From assembly GCF_000422705.1 (NCBI RefSeq), contig NZ_KE383908.1, forward strand, positions 1-64,000: DNA of 64,000 bases. The letters run 5' to 3'. Below are positions 44,360-54,700 of the stretch, piece after piece. Both the position numbers and the translations under genes were made by a program. How positions within the stretch are numbered: position 1 is the first letter of the stretch; each line of letters begins with the position of its first letter. The notes beneath the pieces were generated by a model. It was not told the origin of the DNA and did no database searches. It saw only the letters and a list, made by a program, of their open reading frames with translations. This DNA is from Flavobacterium soli DSM 19725 (GTDB lineage Bacteria > Bacteroidota > Bacteroidia > Flavobacteriales > Flavobacteriaceae).

Positions 44360-45631
44360 ATGACCGTAGATTTATTATTAGGATTGCAGTGGGGAGACGA
44401 AGGCAAAGGAAAAATTGTTGACGTCCTTACTTCAAAGTACGATATCATTGCTCGTTTTCAGGGCGGTCCAAATGCAGGACACACTTTAGAATTTGACGGA
44501 ATAAAACACGTCTTGAGAACAATTCCTTCTGGGATTTTTCATGATAACAACATCAACGTTATTGGAAATGGAGTCGTGATTGACCCTGTTGTTTTTAAAA
44601 GTGAAATCGACGGTTTGGCAAAATTCAACTTGGATTTAAAATCAAAATTGATCATTTCGAGAAAAGCACATTTAATACTTCCAACACATAGATTGCTTGA
44701 CGCTGCTTCTGAGGCTTCGAAAGGGAAAGCTAAAATTGGTTCTACTTTAAAAGGAATTGGGCCAACTTATATGGACAAGACCGGTAGAAACGGTTTGAGA
44801 GTTGGTGATATAGAATTAGCAGATTTTAAAGAAAGATACAGAGCATTGGCCGATAAACATGAAGCCATGATTGCTTTTTATAATGTTGATATCCAATATA
44901 ATTTAGAAGAATTAGAAAAAGAATTTTTTGAATCGATCGAAGATTTAAAGAAATTAGATTTTATTGATAGCGAAGAATATTTGAACCAAGCTCAAAAAGC
45001 AGGTAAATCAATTCTTTGTGAAGGTGCTCAAGGTTCATTATTGGATGTCGATTTCGGAACTTATCCTTTTGTAACTTCTTCAAACACTACTGCAGCTGGA
45101 GCTTGTACTGGTTTAGGAATTGCTCCAAACAAGATCAAGGAAGTCTACGGAATTTTCAAGGCCTATACTACAAGAGTTGGAAGTGGCCCATTCCCTACTG
45201 AAGATTTCGGCGAAGATGGCGACATCATGGCAAAAGTTGGTAATGAATTTGGATCAGTTACAGGAAGAAAACGCCGTTGTGGATGGTTGGATTTAGTAGC
45301 CTTGAAATATGCTGTTCAGGTAAATGGAGTTACCCAATTGATGATGATGAAAGGTGACGTGCTTTCTGGTTTTGAAACCTTAAAAGTATGTACGGCTTAC
45401 AACTATAAAGGAGAAGAAATTTCGCATTTGCCTTATAACATTGAAGAGGAAAATGTGACACCAATTTACAAAGAATACAAAGGTTGGAAAGCCGATTTGA
45501 CTGGAATGACAACTTATGATGAACTTCCAATTGAATTAAAGGAATACATCGAGTTCATCGAAAATGCAGTAGAAGTGCCGATAAAGATTGTTTCGGTTGG
45601 TCCTGATAGAAAACAGACCATTTTGAAGTAA
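44360..45631 (+). CDS. purA: Adenylosuccinate synthase
   Basis: A 423-residue enzyme joining IMP and aspartate with GTP to give adenylosuccinate, the first step to AMP. The N-terminal P-loop-like LQWGDEGKGKIVDVL, GGPNAGHT, LKGIGPTYMDKTGRNGLR, EGAQGSLLDVDFGTYPFVTSSNT and TGRKRRCGW are all present. Length is normal. It lies close behind the fur-like gene and could be expressed from the same promoter; no separate TAnnTTTG box is seen. A bidirectional terminator separates it from the convergent adhesin gene. Confidence 0.97.
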   Translation: MTVDLLLGLQWGDEGKGKIVDVLTSKYDIIARFQGGPNAGHTLEFDGIKHVLRTIPSGIFHDNNINVIGNGVVIDPVVFKSEIDGLAKFNLDLKSKLIISRKAHLILPTHRLLDAASEASKGKAKIGSTLKGIGPTYMDKTGRNGLRVGDIELADFKERYRALADKHEAMIAFYNVDIQYNLEELEKEFFESIEDLKKLDFIDSEEYLNQAQKAGKSILCEGAQGSLLDVDFGTYPFVTSSNTTAAGACTGLGIAPNKIKEVYGIFKAYTTRVGSGPFPTEDFGEDGDIMAKVGNEFGSVTGRKRRCGWLDLVALKYAVQVNGVTQLMMMKGDVLSGFETLKVCTAYNYKGEEISHLPYNIEEENVTPIYKEYKGWKADLTGMTTYDELPIELKEYIEFIENAVEVPIKIVSVGPDRKQTILK

Positions 45632-45652
45632 TTCAATTTTATATAGAACAAG

Positions 45653-45681
45653 AAAGGCTGTCGATTGACAGCCTTTTTTAT
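45653..45681. terminator. Bidirectional terminator between purA and the adhesin gene
   Basis: AAAGGCTGTC pairs perfectly with GACAGCCTTT around GATT and continues in a T run; A residues before the stem serve the other strand. Confidence 0.88.
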
Positions 45682-45701
45682 TTATGAAATGTAATGAAAG
45701 T

Positions 45702-48700
45702 TTATCTTTTTAGAGAAAAATGTGATCGAAATTCTTTATTTTGATTGTTCTCATTATAATAGATTACGAACCAATAATCCGTTGAAGGAACATCCGTTGA
45801 GTTATAGGTTCCATCCCAGCCTGTTCCAGAAGGAAAAAGTTCCTTGATTAATTTTCCAAATCGATCAAAAACATGAATCTTGGTGTTGACAAGATGACTT
45901 AAATCGTCAATATTCCAAACATCATTATATCCATCTCCGTTTGGCGTGAAGAATTTAGGATAATTTACAAAGAAAATTTCCTTTGTCAAAGATGCACATT
46001 GGTAAATATCCCTTACGGTAACAGTGTGTGGTCCAAATGGAATATTTGAAAAGTTAGGACTGTCTTGAAAGGGAAGGCCATCGATTTGATATTCGTATGT
46101 GCCAACAGGCAATACTTCAATAGCTAAGGCAGTTGGGTCAACAAAATAATTTGATGTCGTAAAGCTAAAATCAGTTGGAGGATATGCGGGAGTAACATTT
46201 ACAGTAACCATTCCTGACTTGCATCCTGTTATTAAATCTTGTGCCACAACTCCATAATTTCCTGGTTCGAAAACTTCCAAATAACTTTCAATTGCTCCAT
46301 CTACAATCTCATTTGTGCCTGAATTCAAATCATACCATTCAAAACTATGATCCAATGGGTCTAATCCTGTTTCTAGAACAAATGATTTTAAAACGGTGGA
46401 AGTCCAATTAGTACAAAGAATACCATCTGATGGAAGTGAAAAAATAGGTGGTGAAAATACATTCACCACTATGGGAACTCTAGGACTTTCGCAACCATTT
46501 AGCGTTTGGCTAACATAAAAAGTAGTGATGCCTGAATTAGAAGTTTGAGGAGTTGGTGCCGCACTTGTTCCTGTTCCTCCTGCACTATTCGAATACCAAA
46601 GTAAATCAGTTCCTATTGCCGTTAAAGGATTTGCCGTTTCATTTTGACAATAGTTTAAAGGAGAAATCACATCTGGAGCATTTTCTGTAGAAATTATTTC
46701 AACGGTAATAACTGATCTTGCACTTTCACATCCATTCGTAGTTTGGGAAACATAATAATCAAAAGACCCCAAACTAGAAGTGTCGGGAGAAAGTGGTTGA
46801 GAATTCCCAGTTCCTCCAACCGCATCAGTATACCACAATAAATTGCTACCATTTGCAGAAAGTGGCTGAGCTGTTTCGTTTAAACAATATGTTATTGGAC
46901 TTGAAACCTGTGGTGCACTACTTGGCGGTTTTACACGAACAGTCAAGACTGTTCTAGGACTTTCGCATCCATTTATAGTTTGACTTACATAAAATGTCTT
47001 GTTCCCTTCAATACTTGTATCCGGTGTAGGTGCTGTTACATTTCCTGTTGTTGCTGTTGCAGAATCATACCATACTAAATCAATCCCATCTGCAGATAAA
47101 GGCAAAGCGGAATTTCCTAAACAATAATCCACAGGGGAAACAACGATTGGGCTACTTGGAATGGGCGATACTTCTACAATAATCGAGGCTCTTTGGCTTT
47201 CACAACCACCTACTGTCTGACTTACATAATAGGTTTTTGAACCAGTCTGACTTGAATCTGGAAAAGGTTTTGTTACACTTCCAACTCCTCCATTTGCGGT
47301 ACTGTACCATAATAAATTTGTTCCTGTTGCTACGAGAGGTACTTCAGTTTCATTTTGACAATACAAAACAGGCGAAACAACCGTTGGAGGATTAGCAAAA
47401 GTGGCATTAATGGTTACTAAAGCTGGTAAGGTTGAATAAGCTGGACAACTTCCTGAGGCCGGAACATTATATACAATTTCATAATCGCCACCTAAACTTC
47501 CTGAAGGTAATATTGCACCTGTAACCGAATCTAATTGCAAGCCACTTGGTGTAGCCGTGAAAGAACCACCTGTTGAAGCCGTTGAATGCACCTGTTGAGG
47601 GACGGTCAAATCTGCACAATACAATGATTTTTCATAAGAAATATCTCCAGTTTGGATCCCATAAGCATTTATATTGAAGGAAATAATCCTTGAACATCCA
47701 TACAGATTGGCACCAATTTCTTGGACTCTTACCCAAATAATTCCTGTAGCAGTATTAATCGTATAATTATCCAAATTCTCGGAAGAAATCAAGCCGTTGG
47801 ACGAGCCCAGATTTGCATCAGTAGCATTTGTATAATACCCGACCAAATATTGATCTGGATTTAAAGCATCTAGAATAACATTCGTCTGATTAATCGTTGG
47901 AAAGGTATATGAGGGAGCCCACAAAGCACATAAATTAATATCTGGCGGATCTACTATTGCCAATTCTCGGCGGTATCCTATCAGAATTTCATCATAAGCA
48001 AATTTACATCCAGCTGCCGTAAAGATACTCAGTGAATACCTTCCTCCTTCGCCAACCGTTATAGTTGGTCCATTTCCTGGAATCACGGTCTCGTCTTTCT
48101 TCCATACAAAAATATTATCCTGAGCTTCAATTCCTGAAAATATAGAAATAGTTTCGCCAAAGCAAACATTCAAATTTTCAGGCAAATTGTTGCTTTCTAC
48201 CAATTCCAAAGATTGTTGTACATTAAAATTTTTAATAAATACAGCCGAATCATATTGATTATCTCCCACATTGCCAATTGCCAATTTCATATGATAGGTC
48301 GCTCCACAAATCAAATCTGCTTTAGCTCTTATTACCGTAGTAAATCCGTCATATTGGATAAAAGCATTGGTTTCGGGAGTAGTTCCTATGCCATTACTTA
48401 CATAAAATTCGCAATATTCGCATGGCCCCTGATTGGAAGTCCCATTGTTTAAATTATTGATGGTAACTTCTGTACTGGTATTTGGAATCAATGCTACATT
48501 GGCTGCATTATTTAGATAAGGTCCTGTTATTCCTGGTCCACTCAAAAAAAATCCAAAAACATCATTGTAACTTGAATTGGCATATTCTGGATACTCTTCG
48601 GAAGCAAAAATATAATCAAAATTCAATTCCGTCCCAGTTGCCACAAAATCAAATTCTAATACCGAACTGCTTTCTAGGAATTGAGCTCCAGGGATTTGAA

Positions 48701-49034
48701 TCAAATCGGGATCCAGATAAGCCCCATTAAAGGCAAATGTAGAAGACGAAGCACTACTATTGGGACCAATTGCGACATCTGTATCGGCTGTTGCCAAAAT
48801 CAATCCTTCGACCAAACCTAGATTGGTAGCAGTACTTTCTGTAGAAAACTGAGACACTTGCAACATAATTGCATCACCTGACTCACCATTAAATTTGATG
48901 TTTGAAGGAAGAACCGAAGCATCAACCAAAACATTTTCAACCAGATGAGAAACCGTTAGTGAATCACTCACAACCAACTGACCCAATGCATTAAACGATA
49001 ACAAAAAGCAAACTACAGAAAAAAGGTGTTTCAT
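45702..49034 (-). CDS. Large secreted adhesin-like protein with T9SS type B sorting domain
   Basis: A 1,110-residue exported protein. The signal peptide is about 1-19. A choice-of-anchor L domain follows (about 20-270; EGLILATADTDVAIG, FDYIFASEEYPEYANSSYND). Then come Ig-like parts. Four repeats of about 80 residues (about 545-865) share the pattern SPxxYCxNExAxPLxA, LLWY and YYVSQTxNGCESxR. The C-terminus is a gliding-motility-associated domain (FFTPNGDGYNDVWNI, DRFGKLIKEL, GWDGTYN), the type B signal for T9SS. Such proteins are secreted and held at the cell surface. No sprF-like partner is adjacent. Confidence 0.93.
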   Translation of the reverse strand: MKHLFSVVCFLLSFNALGQLVVSDSLTVSHLVENVLVDASVLPSNIKFNGESGDAIMLQVSQFSTESTATNLGLVEGLILATADTDVAIGPNSSASSSTFAFNGAYLDPDLIQIPGAQFLESSSVLEFDFVATGTELNFDYIFASEEYPEYANSSYNDVFGFFLSGPGITGPYLNNAANVALIPNTSTEVTINNLNNGTSNQGPCEYCEFYVSNGIGTTPETNAFIQYDGFTTVIRAKADLICGATYHMKLAIGNVGDNQYDSAVFIKNFNVQQSLELVESNNLPENLNVCFGETISIFSGIEAQDNIFVWKKDETVIPGNGPTITVGEGGRYSLSIFTAAGCKFAYDEILIGYRRELAIVDPPDINLCALWAPSYTFPTINQTNVILDALNPDQYLVGYYTNATDANLGSSNGLISSENLDNYTINTATGIIWVRVQEIGANLYGCSRIISFNINAYGIQTGDISYEKSLYCADLTVPQQVHSTASTGGSFTATPSGLQLDSVTGAILPSGSLGGDYEIVYNVPASGSCPAYSTLPALVTINATFANPPTVVSPVLYCQNETEVPLVATGTNLLWYSTANGGVGSVTKPFPDSSQTGSKTYYVSQTVGGCESQRASIIVEVSPIPSSPIVVSPVDYCLGNSALPLSADGIDLVWYDSATATTGNVTAPTPDTSIEGNKTFYVSQTINGCESPRTVLTVRVKPPSSAPQVSSPITYCLNETAQPLSANGSNLLWYTDAVGGTGNSQPLSPDTSSLGSFDYYVSQTTNGCESARSVITVEIISTENAPDVISPLNYCQNETANPLTAIGTDLLWYSNSAGGTGTSAAPTPQTSNSGITTFYVSQTLNGCESPRVPIVVNVFSPPIFSLPSDGILCTNWTSTVLKSFVLETGLDPLDHSFEWYDLNSGTNEIVDGAIESYLEVFEPGNYGVVAQDLITGCKSGMVTVNVTPAYPPTDFSFTTSNYFVDPTALAIEVLPVGTYEYQIDGLPFQDSPNFSNIPFGPHTVTVRDIYQCASLTKEIFFVNYPKFFTPNGDGYNDVWNIDDLSHLVNTKIHVFDRFGKLIKELFPSGTGWDGTYNSTDVPSTDYWFVIYYNENNQNKEFRSHFSLKR
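46460..47400 (-). repeat. Four in-gene repeats coding for Ig_7-like modules
   Basis: Units of about 240 bases within the adhesin gene encode the YCxNE-LLWY-YYVSQT modules. Amino acids at structural positions are conserved while the DNA has diverged, so they are older than the repeats in the adhesin at 60-63.7 kb. Confidence 0.8.
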
Positions 49035-49425
49035 TGTTTTTTTGATAAAATTGTCCCATCAGTGTTGTGTGACCGATTTCCTGTAAAAATATAAAAAAAG
49101 AGCTGTGTTGTTAAAAAAACCTTAAAAAAAATAGTGCTTTTTTTAAGATAATTTAAACAATTAAAAAAAAATATATAATATATTGATTTTTATAGTTTTA
49201 AATCTAAAGGTATATCAAAGTTTAGTAAAACAAGGAGTTTACACACATCACTTTTGAAGCAAGAAAACAAAATATAATCATTGCAAGTCCAAATATACAA
49301 TACATAGTTAAGCCATAAAACATAATTGCTTATGAAAATATTTAGCCACATTGTAGCTGTTTTTTGATTCTACTTGTCCTAATTTTTGCTACAAATTACA
49401 AAAAAAGCAAAAAGGCGAAAATGTT
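49035..49425. other. AT-rich intergenic region upstream of the adhesin gene
   Basis: 391 bases with no gene. A minus-strand TATATTTG box (49290-49297) is the only promoter-like element I see; it is about 255 bases from the adhesin ATG. There are long poly-A/T stretches. Confidence 0.4.
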
Positions 49426-51288
49426 TTAAAGTTGGTATATAAATGACTCCAAAGGCTTCAAAGCCACTTTAACTTTCCCGACACCATTTTTTACTTCTAA
49501 AACTACTTTAGATTGATGATATAATTGATCTTTCAAATCATAATTTCCATCTTTCAATTTCCATTTCGAAATAACATCGGCTAGAACTTTCAACTCAAAA
49601 CTGCTTGTCGTTAGCCAAGAAAAATTGGTAACAACCAACAACTTCTCATTATCCGACCATCTCACAAACGAATAAATTCCAGGATCATAGCCATCTGTTT
49701 TATCACGGTTTGCCGATTGGATTTCTTGGAATTTTCCCATTAAGGCATCGCTTTTAATTGAAAAATTCAACAATCGCTTGTAAAAATCTCGCAGTTCTTT
49801 TTGCTCTTTCGAAAGCTTTCCACCGTCAAATTTTCCACCGTTCATCCATTTCTGATGATTTGGCACGCCAACATAATCAAAGATAGAAGTTCTAGAATGT
49901 GTTCCGAAACCACCGTTTTCATTTCCAGCTTCCCCTACTTCTTGACCAAAATATATCATCGTTGGCGAAGAACTTATCAAGGTAGAAACCACCATCAACG
50001 GCTTACCTTTTTCTGGACTTCCAGCAAATTCTGGACTTGCCAAACGCTGTTCGTCATGATTATCCAAAAAGTGCAACATGTGATGTTCGATATCTTCCAA
50101 TCCTTTTTGAATATCCGAAATCGGATCCGGCAAACTTTTCCCCTGAACCACTTCTTTCAATTTGTCATACAACTCTACCTTGTCATACAAATAATCCATT
50201 TTTCCTAAACGGATATAATTGCGATATTCCTTCGGATTATACACCTCAGCCAATAAAAAAGCATCTGGATTTTTCATCTTCACGGCCGAATTCATATAGC
50301 TCCAAAACTCATACGGAACCATTTCGGCCATATCATATCGAAAACCATCCACACCTTTATCAATCCAATACAAGGCAATATCACGGAATTTCTTCCATGA
50401 ACTCGGAACGTTTTTATGCTTCCAAAAAGCAAAATGCTCCTTATACTCTTTTTGATCAAAACCTGCAGGAAGTTCCGGAAAGTCCTTCGAGCCATCAGGT
50501 TTTACGCCATAATTTATCTTCACCGTTTCATACCAATCGTTTATATCTGGCTTCGCCAAACGCGAACCATTTCCCGTCCATTTAGCAGGATTCTCATCAA
50601 ATTTTCCATCAATCATTGGATTTTTTTCGCCACCCAAAGGCTTATAATTTTCAGAAGTTGGCACTTGAAACGGCTGATTCGGAATATAATAAAAGTTGTT
50701 ATCACGTTTATATTCCACCGTCACGTCATCATCTGCACCAAAATCACGAACCCCTTTCGGATTCGTTTTTCCTTCATATTTTCGTGCAATATGGTTCGGA
50801 ACAATATCTATAATCAATTTCAAACCGTTGTTGTGGGTTCGCTCAATCAAGGCTTCAAATTCCTCCAAACGTTTCGCGGGATTCACTGCCAAATCTGGGT
50901 TCACATTATAATAATCCTTCACGGCATAAGGCGAACCAGCCCTACCTTTCACCACTTCTGGATCATCATTCGAAATCCCAATACTGGTATAATCATTCAC
51001 CAAAGCGTGATGCGGAACTCCCGTATACCAAATATGTGTAACACCCAAATCCTTGATTTCCTGCAAAGCCTTGTCGGTAAAATCATTAAACTTCCCTACG
51101 CCATTTTCCTCAATCGTTCCCCACGGCTTGTTCGTTTCCTTTGTATTCCCAAACAAACGTGTAAACACCTGATACAAAACCACTTTTTTCGGCTCTTCCT
51201 TCTTAATCTCCATCTTTTTTTCGTCCTTATTACCACAAGCCGATGCCAAAAGCACCAAACCAATTCCTATTGTTAATTTTGTTTTCAT
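49426..51288 (-). CDS. GH13 alpha-amylase-family lipoprotein
   Basis: A 620-residue lipoprotein (LASAC, Cys18) followed by NKDEKK, an acidic stretch right after the Cys as in lipoproteins sent to the cell surface. The GH13 barrel has VPNHIARKY near its second conserved region, nucleophile Asp in GFRYDMAEM (about 318), acid Glu in LLAEVYN (about 346) and the third Asp in FLDNHDEQR (about 406). A C-terminal beta domain follows. It should hydrolyse alpha-glucans. No SusC/D genes are near, so it is not in a visible polysaccharide utilisation locus. Confidence 0.92.
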   Translation of the reverse strand: MKTKLTIGIGLVLLASACGNKDEKKMEIKKEEPKKVVLYQVFTRLFGNTKETNKPWGTIEENGVGKFNDFTDKALQEIKDLGVTHIWYTGVPHHALVNDYTSIGISNDDPEVVKGRAGSPYAVKDYYNVNPDLAVNPAKRLEEFEALIERTHNNGLKLIIDIVPNHIARKYEGKTNPKGVRDFGADDDVTVEYKRDNNFYYIPNQPFQVPTSENYKPLGGEKNPMIDGKFDENPAKWTGNGSRLAKPDINDWYETVKINYGVKPDGSKDFPELPAGFDQKEYKEHFAFWKHKNVPSSWKKFRDIALYWIDKGVDGFRYDMAEMVPYEFWSYMNSAVKMKNPDAFLLAEVYNPKEYRNYIRLGKMDYLYDKVELYDKLKEVVQGKSLPDPISDIQKGLEDIEHHMLHFLDNHDEQRLASPEFAGSPEKGKPLMVVSTLISSSPTMIYFGQEVGEAGNENGGFGTHSRTSIFDYVGVPNHQKWMNGGKFDGGKLSKEQKELRDFYKRLLNFSIKSDALMGKFQEIQSANRDKTDGYDPGIYSFVRWSDNEKLLVVTNFSWLTTSSFELKVLADVISKWKLKDGNYDLKDQLYHQSKVVLEVKNGVGKVKVALKPLESFIYQL

Positions 51289-51299
51289 ATTTTCTTTTT

Positions 51300-51375
51300 T
51301 TTAAGGAGCTAATCCCGCTATCCGTTCCCAATCTTTTCTTTTTTTAAAGAAAAAAAAGAAAAGGATTTCCACTAC
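51300..51375. repeat. Palindromic intergenic repeat element, copy 2
   Basis: CCGCTATCCGTTCCCAATC precedes a long palindrome (CTTTTCTTTTTTTAAAG facing its complement, ending AAAAGGATTTCC). Related to copy 1 at 40249. Two overlapping hairpins follow (AAGTGTTC/GAACACTT at 51383-51401 and ACACTTAT/ATAAGTGT at 51396-51415) that share one arm and cannot form together. Confidence 0.78.
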
Positions 51376-51588
51376 AAACACGAAGTGTTCACCGAACACT
51401 TATGAAAATAAGTGTATTGTGAGGTAATCGGGGCTAGCTTCGCACGAGGAAACTTTAGACTGAAAATAAATCTACTTTTAATCACTAAAACTTTTCGCCC
51501 CAACTTCACAAATATAAAAATTTCACCACAGCTTTATCTTCCGCTGATAAATATTTCTTAATAAACTCAATCCTTTAGACATTTTACT

Positions 51589-51596
51589 TAAATTTG
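51589..51596 (+). promoter_or_regulatory. TAAATTTG -7 box of the OstA-like gene
   Basis: A perfect TAnnTTTG match 17 bases before the TTG start codon. Confidence 0.6.
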
Positions 51597-51613
51597 GCAA
51601 AAAATAAAATCCC

Positions 51614-53254
51614 TTGAAAAAAATCCTTTTTTTCTTATTACTGAGTTGTACTGTATTGATTTCCAATGACGCTTTGGCACAAGAGCCTAAAAAAATTCTA
51701 ATTAAGAATGCTGAATTTGGCGACCGAAATCAAATAGAAATTCCTGGTGCAGCACTGCTAACTGGAAACGTGATAATTGATCATGACGGAATTATCATAA
51801 CTTGTAATAAAGCTTATTATTTTGAAGAAGAAAACTATGCAAAACTATTTGGAAACGTCCAGATGGTGCAAGGCGATACGCTTTTTCTAAACAGTAAGTA
51901 TGCTGAATACAGCGGAAATTCAAAAAAAGCTTATGCAACTGGAAATCCTGTAATGCGATCGCCAGATATGACCCTTACAACTGACACAATCAACTTTGAC
52001 CGAAACAAACAGGAAGCCTATTACAACAGTTTTGGAAGAATTGTAAACAAGGAAAATACCTTGACGAGTAATTCCGGAAGGTATTATGCCACCCAAAAAA
52101 AATCACAATTCTTTACAACGGTTAAGATTACAAATCCAGAATATACAATAAAATCAGACCATGTAGATTATTACCACAATTCAGGCCATGCCTATCTTTT
52201 TGGACCATCGACCATAACGGGAAAAAATAATTTCATTTACACGGAAAAAGGATTTTACAACAGCAAGAAAAACGTGGGTCACTTTCTTCGGAAATCCTAC
52301 ATCAGATATGACGACCGACTCATTGAAGGCGACAGCTTGTATTATGACCGTAAAATTGAATTCGCTTCGGCAACCAATAATGTAAAAATCACCGATACCA
52401 TCAATAAAGGCATTATCAAAGGCCATTATGGTGAAGTCTACAAGCAAAAAGATTCGATGTTTGTAACCAAAAGAGCCGTTGCTATCAATTTGGTAGAAAA
52501 TGATTCGGTTTACATCCACGGAAAAAGATTGATGATTACAGGAAAAAAAGGAAACCAAATCATCCGTGCTTTTGACAATGCTCGATTTTACAAGACGGAT
52601 ATGAGTGGGAAATGCGATTCCATCCATTCCAGCACGAAAAAAGCGTTGACACAATTGCTAGGAAGACCCGTAATTTGGAACGGCGAAAACCAGATGACAG
52701 GCGATGTAATTCATCTTATCGGAAATAATGCCACCGAAAAACTAGATTCGTTAAAAGTGCTCAACAATGCCTTTTTGGTTTCCAAAGACACACTAGGAAC
52801 TGGATTTAATCAAGTGAAAGGGCAACATTTGTATGGGAAATTTAGGGAGAATAAACTATATGAGGTAGACATTGTCAAAAATACAGAAGTCATTTATTAT
52901 GTTTATGATGAATTAGAACTCACCGGAATTGAAAAGAAAAAAAGCAGTTCAATCAATATCACATTTGAAGATAATAAAATCAATACGCTAACTTCATTCA
53001 AGAAAATCGAAAGCGAGCTATATCCAGATGCCGAATTGCCTAAAAATGCTCGGAAACTCAAAGGATTTATTTGGCGAGGTGACGAAATCATTAGAACCAA
53101 AGATGACATCTTTCCTCCCGAAGAAAACGAACTAAACGACAAGATAGTCAAGGAAAGTACGGCAGAAAAAGCCAAGGAAAACACCCCGATGGAAGTGCGA
53201 AAAGAAACTTTGGAATACGACAAGAAAAATCCTGTGAAGAAGAGTGTTCAGTAA
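51614..53254 (+). CDS. OstA-like (LptA-fold) exported protein
   Basis: A 546-residue protein with a signal peptide (about 1-22, DALAQ) and repeats of the OstA/LptA beta-jellyroll: GDRNQIEIPGAALLTGNVII, YFEEENYAKLFGNVQMVQGD, SGHAYLFGPSTITGKNN and so on to about residue 430. The C-terminus is charged and less ordered. LptA-type domains carry lipopolysaccharide across the periplasm. This longer form is typical of Bacteroidetes, where it is usually listed as OstA-like. The start is a TTG at 51614. A class III aminotransferase gene follows after 106 bases. Confidence 0.87.
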   Translation: MKKILFFLLLSCTVLISNDALAQEPKKILIKNAEFGDRNQIEIPGAALLTGNVIIDHDGIIITCNKAYYFEEENYAKLFGNVQMVQGDTLFLNSKYAEYSGNSKKAYATGNPVMRSPDMTLTTDTINFDRNKQEAYYNSFGRIVNKENTLTSNSGRYYATQKKSQFFTTVKITNPEYTIKSDHVDYYHNSGHAYLFGPSTITGKNNFIYTEKGFYNSKKNVGHFLRKSYIRYDDRLIEGDSLYYDRKIEFASATNNVKITDTINKGIIKGHYGEVYKQKDSMFVTKRAVAINLVENDSVYIHGKRLMITGKKGNQIIRAFDNARFYKTDMSGKCDSIHSSTKKALTQLLGRPVIWNGENQMTGDVIHLIGNNATEKLDSLKVLNNAFLVSKDTLGTGFNQVKGQHLYGKFRENKLYEVDIVKNTEVIYYVYDELELTGIEKKKSSSINITFEDNKINTLTSFKKIESELYPDAELPKNARKLKGFIWRGDEIIRTKDDIFPPEENELNDKIVKESTAEKAKENTPMEVRKETLEYDKKNPVKKSVQ

Positions 53255-53360
53255 TCAGTCTTCAGTCACAGTTTACAGTAAAAGTAATGAGTTTTTAATA
53301 ATCTTTTAATCTTAAAAAAACTCAGTACCTCAGCAACTTTGCCACTCAGCAACTTATAAA

Positions 53361-54548
53361 ATGAAAAACGATTTCCTAAAATACCAAGCCCAAACTTCTC
53401 CCTATCCATTAGGAATGGAAGTAAGTCATGCGATTGGTTCCTATATATACGACACAAATAATAAAAAACACCTTGATTTTGTGGCTGGAGTTTCGGCTTG
53501 TACACTTGGACATCAGCACAAAAGAGTCAACGATGCCATCAAAAACCAGCTGGATAAATATTCACATGTAATGGTTTATGGCGAATATGCCCAAAATCCA
53601 GCCGTTGAATTCTGTAAACTATTAGTTGAACATTTACCTGAACCTTTAAATAAAGTATATCTTGTGAATTCTGGTACCGAAGCAACAGAAGGTGCCTTAA
53701 AACTCGCCCGAAGAGTTACAGGAAGAAGCCAATTGATTTCCTGCAAAAATGCCTATCATGGCAATACGATGGGTTCGATGAGTGTGATGGGATTCGAAGA
53801 AAGAAAACAAATTTTCCGTCCGTTGATTCCCGATGTGGATTTTATCACCTTCAATAACGAAGAAGATTTACAAAAAATCACCACCAAGACTGCTGGAATT
53901 ATCCTAGAAAGCATTCAAGGAGGAGCCGGATTTATTGAACCTCACAATGGTTTCTTACGAAAAGTAAGAGAACGTTGCACAGAAGTGGGTGCCTTGATGA
54001 TTGTAGATGAAATACAACCAGGATTTGGACGAACTGGAAAACTATTTGGTTTTGAAAACTATGATGCCATTCCCGACGTAATTATAATAGGTAAAGGAAT
54101 GGGTGGCGGAATGCCGGTTGGCGGGTTTGTAGCTTCCGCAGAAATGATGGATTTATTGAGTCACGACCCAAAACTCGGACATATTACAACCTTTGGCGGT
54201 CATCCTGTCATAGCGGCAGCATGTTTGGCAACTTTACAAGAAATAACCGAAACCACACTGATAGCCGATACATTAGAGAAAGAAAAACTCTTCCGTTCGC
54301 TTTTGGTACACCCTTTGATAAAAGAAATAAGAGGAAGAGGATTGATGTTGGCCCCAATGACGGAAAGCCCTGACATCACAAATGAAGTAATTTTAAAATG
54401 CCAGGAAAAAGGATTGATTTTGTTCTGGCTACTTTTTGAAGGTTGTGCCATCAGGATTACCCCACCATTGACCATCTCTGAACAAGAAATTAAAGAAGGT
54501 TGTACCATTATTTTAGAAGCAATGGACGAAGTTTTAAACAAACTTTAA
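53361..54548 (+). CDS. Class III PLP-dependent aminotransferase
   Basis: A 395-residue enzyme of the acetylornithine/aspartate aminotransferase family. Features are DFVAGVSACTLGH, NSGTEATEGALKLARR, CKNAYHGNTMGSMSVMG, the PLP-binding Asp in IVDEIQPGFGRTGKLF, and the Schiff-base Lys in IIIGKGMGGGMPVGG. Which amino donor and keto acid it uses cannot be told. In Flavobacteria a gene of this type often lies after the OstA-like gene. The ATG at 53361 fits the family start. Confidence 0.93.
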   Translation: MKNDFLKYQAQTSPYPLGMEVSHAIGSYIYDTNNKKHLDFVAGVSACTLGHQHKRVNDAIKNQLDKYSHVMVYGEYAQNPAVEFCKLLVEHLPEPLNKVYLVNSGTEATEGALKLARRVTGRSQLISCKNAYHGNTMGSMSVMGFEERKQIFRPLIPDVDFITFNNEEDLQKITTKTAGIILESIQGGAGFIEPHNGFLRKVRERCTEVGALMIVDEIQPGFGRTGKLFGFENYDAIPDVIIIGKGMGGGMPVGGFVASAEMMDLLSHDPKLGHITTFGGHPVIAAACLATLQEITETTLIADTLEKEKLFRSLLVHPLIKEIRGRGLMLAPMTESPDITNEVILKCQEKGLILFWLLFEGCAIRITPPLTISEQEIKEGCTIILEAMDEVLNKL

Positions 54549-54700
54549 GACTAAAAACATTTTAAATTTCTTACCTTAATAGAACAATTTTTGAGTCATT
54601 AAATTGTTAATTAAATTGTTCACAACAAATACACCTCTTCCCTAAACGGAACCCTAACGTTACCTAAATTTATTTTAGGATAATTTTAAAGAATTAAGCT

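Larger units (their letters stand above)
51289..51613. other. Intergenic region between GH13 gene and OstA-like gene
   Basis: 325 bases with repeat copy 2 and alternative hairpins in the left half and the TAAATTTG promoter at 51589-51596 near the right end. No gene seen. Confidence 0.55.

Noticed and set aside
50416..51276. Plus-strand frame of 286 residues
   Set aside because: It is antisense to the GH13 gene, rich in Ile, Phe and Arg as expected from reverse reading, and has no family features.
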